Shown one piece after another: positions 32,569 to 33,393 of a DNA stretch of 33,393 nucleotides; position 1 is the first letter of the stretch; the number at the start of each line of letters is the position of its first letter. Position numbers and translations under genes: made by a program. The notes beneath the pieces were generated by a model. That model worked only from the letters and a program-made list of their open reading frames with translations, ran no database searches and had not been told where the DNA came from. The DNA is from a virus: the IMG/VR virus record IMGVR_UViG_3300035701_000161, positions 1 to 33,393 of that record. One strand, given 5' to 3'.

Positions 32569-32721
32569 TTAGGCCTTCTTCTTCTCCCGGCGTGCAGCCC
32601 CGCCCTTCGCCCCAACGGCCCGCAGGCGTTCGGGGTCCATCATGGCAAAACCCTTTGCAACCTTCTTCCTGCCGCCCAACTTGCCAAGAGCTACAGCCGC
32701 CGGATTTTTTCGCTTTGCCAT
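32569..32721 (-). CDS. Small basic K/R/A-rich protein (50 aa), minus partner of module 1
   Basis: 50 residues. ATG 32721 preferred: it gives the common family start AKRKNPAAVALGKLGGRKK, followed by DPERLRAVGAKGGAARREKK. This RKNPAAVALGxLGG pattern recurs in short proteins of bacteria and phages; their function is not established, although the strong positive charge suggests nucleic-acid contact. A TTGCGC-17-TATGCT promoter ends 7 bases before the ATG, so the transcript may be leaderless. AGGAG is only two bases upstream of ATG. It heads the minus-strand operon (50-aa, DUF6804-like, probably 193-aa) and is divergent to 32832-32996. Confidence 0.65.
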   Translation of the reverse strand: MAKRKNPAAVALGKLGGRKKVAKGFAMMDPERLRAVGAKGGAARREKKKA

Positions 32722-32727
32722 CGCTCC

Positions 32728-32789
32728 TAGCATAAGCGGTTTCAAAAAAAAGCGCAAGAGCCTATTGACAAGGATAATCGCTTATGCTA
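32728..32789. promoter_or_regulatory. 11-bp inverted repeat joining the two divergent promoters of module 1
   Basis: TAGCATAAGCG (32728-32738) and CGCTTATGCTA (32779-32789) are perfect reverse complements separated by 40 bases. The left arm contains the minus -10 hexamer; the right arm touches the plus -10 region. A regulator binding both arms could control both directions at once. Confidence 0.6.
32729..32757 (-). promoter_or_regulatory. Minus-strand promoter of module 1
   Basis: On the minus strand TTGCGC (32757-32752), 17-base spacer containing a run of eight T, then TATGCT (32734-32729), which ends seven bases before ATG 32721. It implies a start of transcription at or very near the start codon. 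Confidence 0.5.
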
Positions 32790-32793
32790 CGCT
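32765..32793 (+). promoter_or_regulatory. Plus-strand promoter of module 1
   Basis: Perfect -35 TTGACA (32765-32770), 17-base spacer, weak -10 TACGCT (32788-32793); an overlapping TATGCT at 32783 has too short a spacing. It drives the 54-aa gene at 32832. Confidence 0.5.
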
Positions 32794-32814
32794 GGAGCTG
32801 CAATCGATCTTTCG

Positions 32815-32967
32815 GAAAGGAGACAACCACAGTGGCCGACCAAAGAAACTACCGCGAGGAAGCCGAAGCGCTGCGCCGCGCGGAAGTCCATCAACTGCGG
32901 GCGCTGCTGCTCGCCTTCGACGTCGTGGACAACGCCGTCCGGGCGACCAGCGCCATTCTCGAGCCGC
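32815..32967. repeat. Direct repeat copy 1 (153 bp)
   Basis: Matches 33241-33393 at 152 of 153 bases, offset 426 bp. The only difference is C32840 versus T33266, synonymous in the GAC/GAT Asp codon. Identity begins at the ribosome-binding site and does not include the promoters. Confidence 0.95.
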
Positions 32968-32996
32968 TGCGCCGGCCCAAGGCGCAGGAGGAATAG
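32832..32996 (+). CDS. Small helical protein (54 aa), plus partner of module 1
   Basis: 54 residues from GTG 32832, with AAAGGAG at 32816-32822. The sequence is almost entirely helical and charged (ADQRNYREEAEALRRAEVHQ, then LRALLLAFDVVDNAVRATSA and a Pro/Lys end). The middle is amphipathic, compatible with a small coiled-coil dimer. No family recognised. A nearly identical second copy starts at 33258, one synonymous change apart over the visible length. Its stop lies 8 nt from the convergent 43-aa gene. Confidence 0.65.
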   Translation: MADQRNYREEAEALRRAEVHQLRALLLAFDVVDNAVRATSAILEPLRRPKAQEE

Positions 32997-33004
32997 TCGA
33001 TGAA

Positions 33005-33136
33005 TCACGCCCTCTTCCCCCATCTCGCTTTCGCTGCCTTGCGCGCGATCTCTTGTCGGCGTTCTGGCGATAGTTTGCGCATCCGCATCCGGACCATCGC
33101 CATAGCGGCGGCGTTTTTGCGCCTCTTTTCTGCCAT
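33005..33136 (-). CDS. Small basic K/R/A-rich protein (43 aa), minus partner of module 2
   Basis: 43 residues, too short for most gene callers. ATG 33136 to TGA (complement of 33005-33007). The sequence AEKRRKNAAAMAMVRMRMRK followed by LSPERRQEIARKAAKARW is the well-known 'S-P-E-R-R-x-E-I-A-x-K-A-A-x-A-R-W' tail common in tiny bacterial and phage proteins of unknown function. It shares the R-K-N-x-A-A start and P-E-R core with the 50-aa protein of module 1, so it is its diverged counterpart. A TTGCGC-17-TAACGT promoter ends 6 bases before the ATG, again suggesting a leaderless transcript. A + strand frame at 33000-33146 over the same region lacks family features. Confidence 0.65.
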   Translation of the reverse strand: MAEKRRKNAAAMAMVRMRMRKLSPERRQEIARKAAKARWGKRA

Positions 33137-33142
33137 GTCCTG

Positions 33143-33171
33143 ACGTTAGCAGAAAAAAAGTGAAGGCGCAA
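33143..33171 (-). promoter_or_regulatory. Minus-strand promoter of module 2
   Basis: Minus strand TTGCGC (33171-33166), 17-base spacer with a seven-T run, then TAACGT (33148-33143) preceded by TGC (extended -10). Layout matches module 1 in the -35 sequence, spacer length and T-run. Confidence 0.5.
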
Positions 33172-33182
33172 GCATTTTTCTC

Positions 33183-33211
33183 TTGACATGCTCACGTGCG
33201 TATTGTATTCT
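33183..33211 (+). promoter_or_regulatory. Strong plus-strand promoter of module 2
   Basis: TTGACA (33183-33188), exactly 17 bases, TATTCT (33206-33211): near-consensus sigma70 promoter. Leader of about 40 bases to GTG 33258. Confidence 0.75.
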
Positions 33212-33231
33212 GAGTATGCACACGTGAGTAT
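33188..33231. promoter_or_regulatory. Operator-like inverted repeat straddling the -10 of module 2
   Basis: Two 16-base arms, 33188-33203 and 33216-33231, are reverse complements at 13 of 16 positions, with the perfect core CTCACGTG/CACGTGAG (33191-33198 and 33221-33228). They flank the -10 hexamer, with core centres 30 bp apart (about three helical turns). TGAGTAT also occurs twice (33211 and 33225). Confidence 0.65.
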
Positions 33232-33240
33232 ACATTCCCA

Positions 33241-33393
33241 GAAAGGAGACAACCACAGTGGCCGATCAAAGAAACTACCGCGAGGAAGCCGAAGCGCTGC
33301 GCCGCGCGGAAGTCCATCAACTGCGGGCGCTGCTGCTCGCCTTCGACGTCGTGGACAACGCCGTCCGGGCGACCAGCGCCATTCTCGAGCCGC
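33241..33393. repeat. Direct repeat copy 2 (153 bp, open at window end)
   Basis: Second copy of 32815-32967; identity may continue beyond the window. Different upstream sequences exclude a simple assembly echo of the same locus, but a contig end inside a repeat should be treated with care. Confidence 0.9.
33258..33393 (+). CDS. Small helical protein, plus partner of module 2 (truncated by window end)
   Basis: GTG 33258 with AAAGGAG upstream. The 45 visible codons encode the same protein as 32832-32996 (ADQRNYREEAEALRRAEVHQ...), identical in amino acids. The gene runs off the window. Unlike copy 1 it is driven by a near-consensus promoter with an operator over the -10, so it is probably under different control. 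Confidence 0.65.
   Translation, partial: MADQRNYREEAEALRRAEVHQLRALLLAFDVVDNAVRATSAILEP

Noticed and set aside
33000-33146. Plus-strand 48-codon frame after the first 54-aa gene
   Set aside because: It has GGAGG upstream, but the opposite strand encodes the recognisable SPERRxEIAxKAAxARW-type protein with its own promoter, which explains the sequence better.
32815-33393. Terminal repeat indicating a circular genome or direct terminal redundancy
   Set aside because: Both copies lie near the same end of the window, and the left end of the window shows no match to them, so this is a tandem duplication and not a terminal overlap.
1-33393. tRNA genes, integrase, attachment sites, transposases
   Set aside because: Looked for on both strands; none recognised. 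The structural region leaves almost no non-coding space, and gaps after 30583 contain promoters and repeats only.

Overview
This window is most of the virion-assembly region of a tailed bacteriophage (or prophage) of a GC-rich bacterium, followed by a short accessory/regulatory end. The particle looks short-tailed (podovirus-like). The portal is the length of P22 gp1, there is a large gp12/gp10-like nozzle candidate, there are three adaptor-type proteins and a 1,554-residue ejection-type protein, and no tape-measure, sheath or tube gene is visible. No terminase, polymerase or integrase is present, so the genome continues upstream of base 1. The host cannot be named. A secretion-type N-terminus ending A-W-G-Q on the tail spike is a style I associate with Acidobacteriota, which is inference only.

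Layout: from 1 to 30,583 every gene is on the + strand and packed with 1-11 nt overlaps or very small gaps, as in one long late operon. In order: a zinc/HTH protein and a small helical protein (122-1103); portal (1103-3283); three small conserved proteins (3293-4067); scaffold candidate and companion (4092-5650); decoration-type protein and major capsid protein (5667-7158); a beta-helix protein bracketed by two strong hairpins (7179-8257); two tandem paralogous small proteins and a LamG-fold protein (8281-10061); a cassette of two glycosyltransferase-like proteins and a methyltransferase (10058-12071); an 837-residue fibre built largely of serine-led heptads (12061-14574); adaptor-like proteins, a pectate-lyase-type spike and an M15-type peptidase (14571-19481); nozzle candidate and a second receptor-type fibre (19482-23536); a GNAT protein and three ejection/internal proteins (23539-30377); and a small membrane protein (30374-30583).

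After 30,583 the organisation changes. A good sigma70-type promoter precedes an unrecognised 178-aa gene. A minus-strand group follows (31425-32721): a 193-aa unknown, a DUF6804-like membrane protein and a 50-aa basic protein. The last 825 bases hold two copies of a divergent module. Each has a tiny Lys/Arg/Ala-rich protein on the minus strand, back-to-back promoters with inverted repeats, and a 54-aa helical protein on the plus strand. The plus-strand genes are nearly identical (152 of 153 bases), while the promoters, operators and minus-strand partners have diverged. The window ends inside the second plus-strand copy.

The two most unusual features are this duplicated divergent module and the fibre. 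The fibre has 50 consecutive, unbroken 7-residue units, 48 of which begin with serine, followed by a recent exact in-frame duplication. It lies directly downstream of the glycosyltransferase/methyltransferase cassette, which suggests (inference) a glycosylated serine ladder on the virion.
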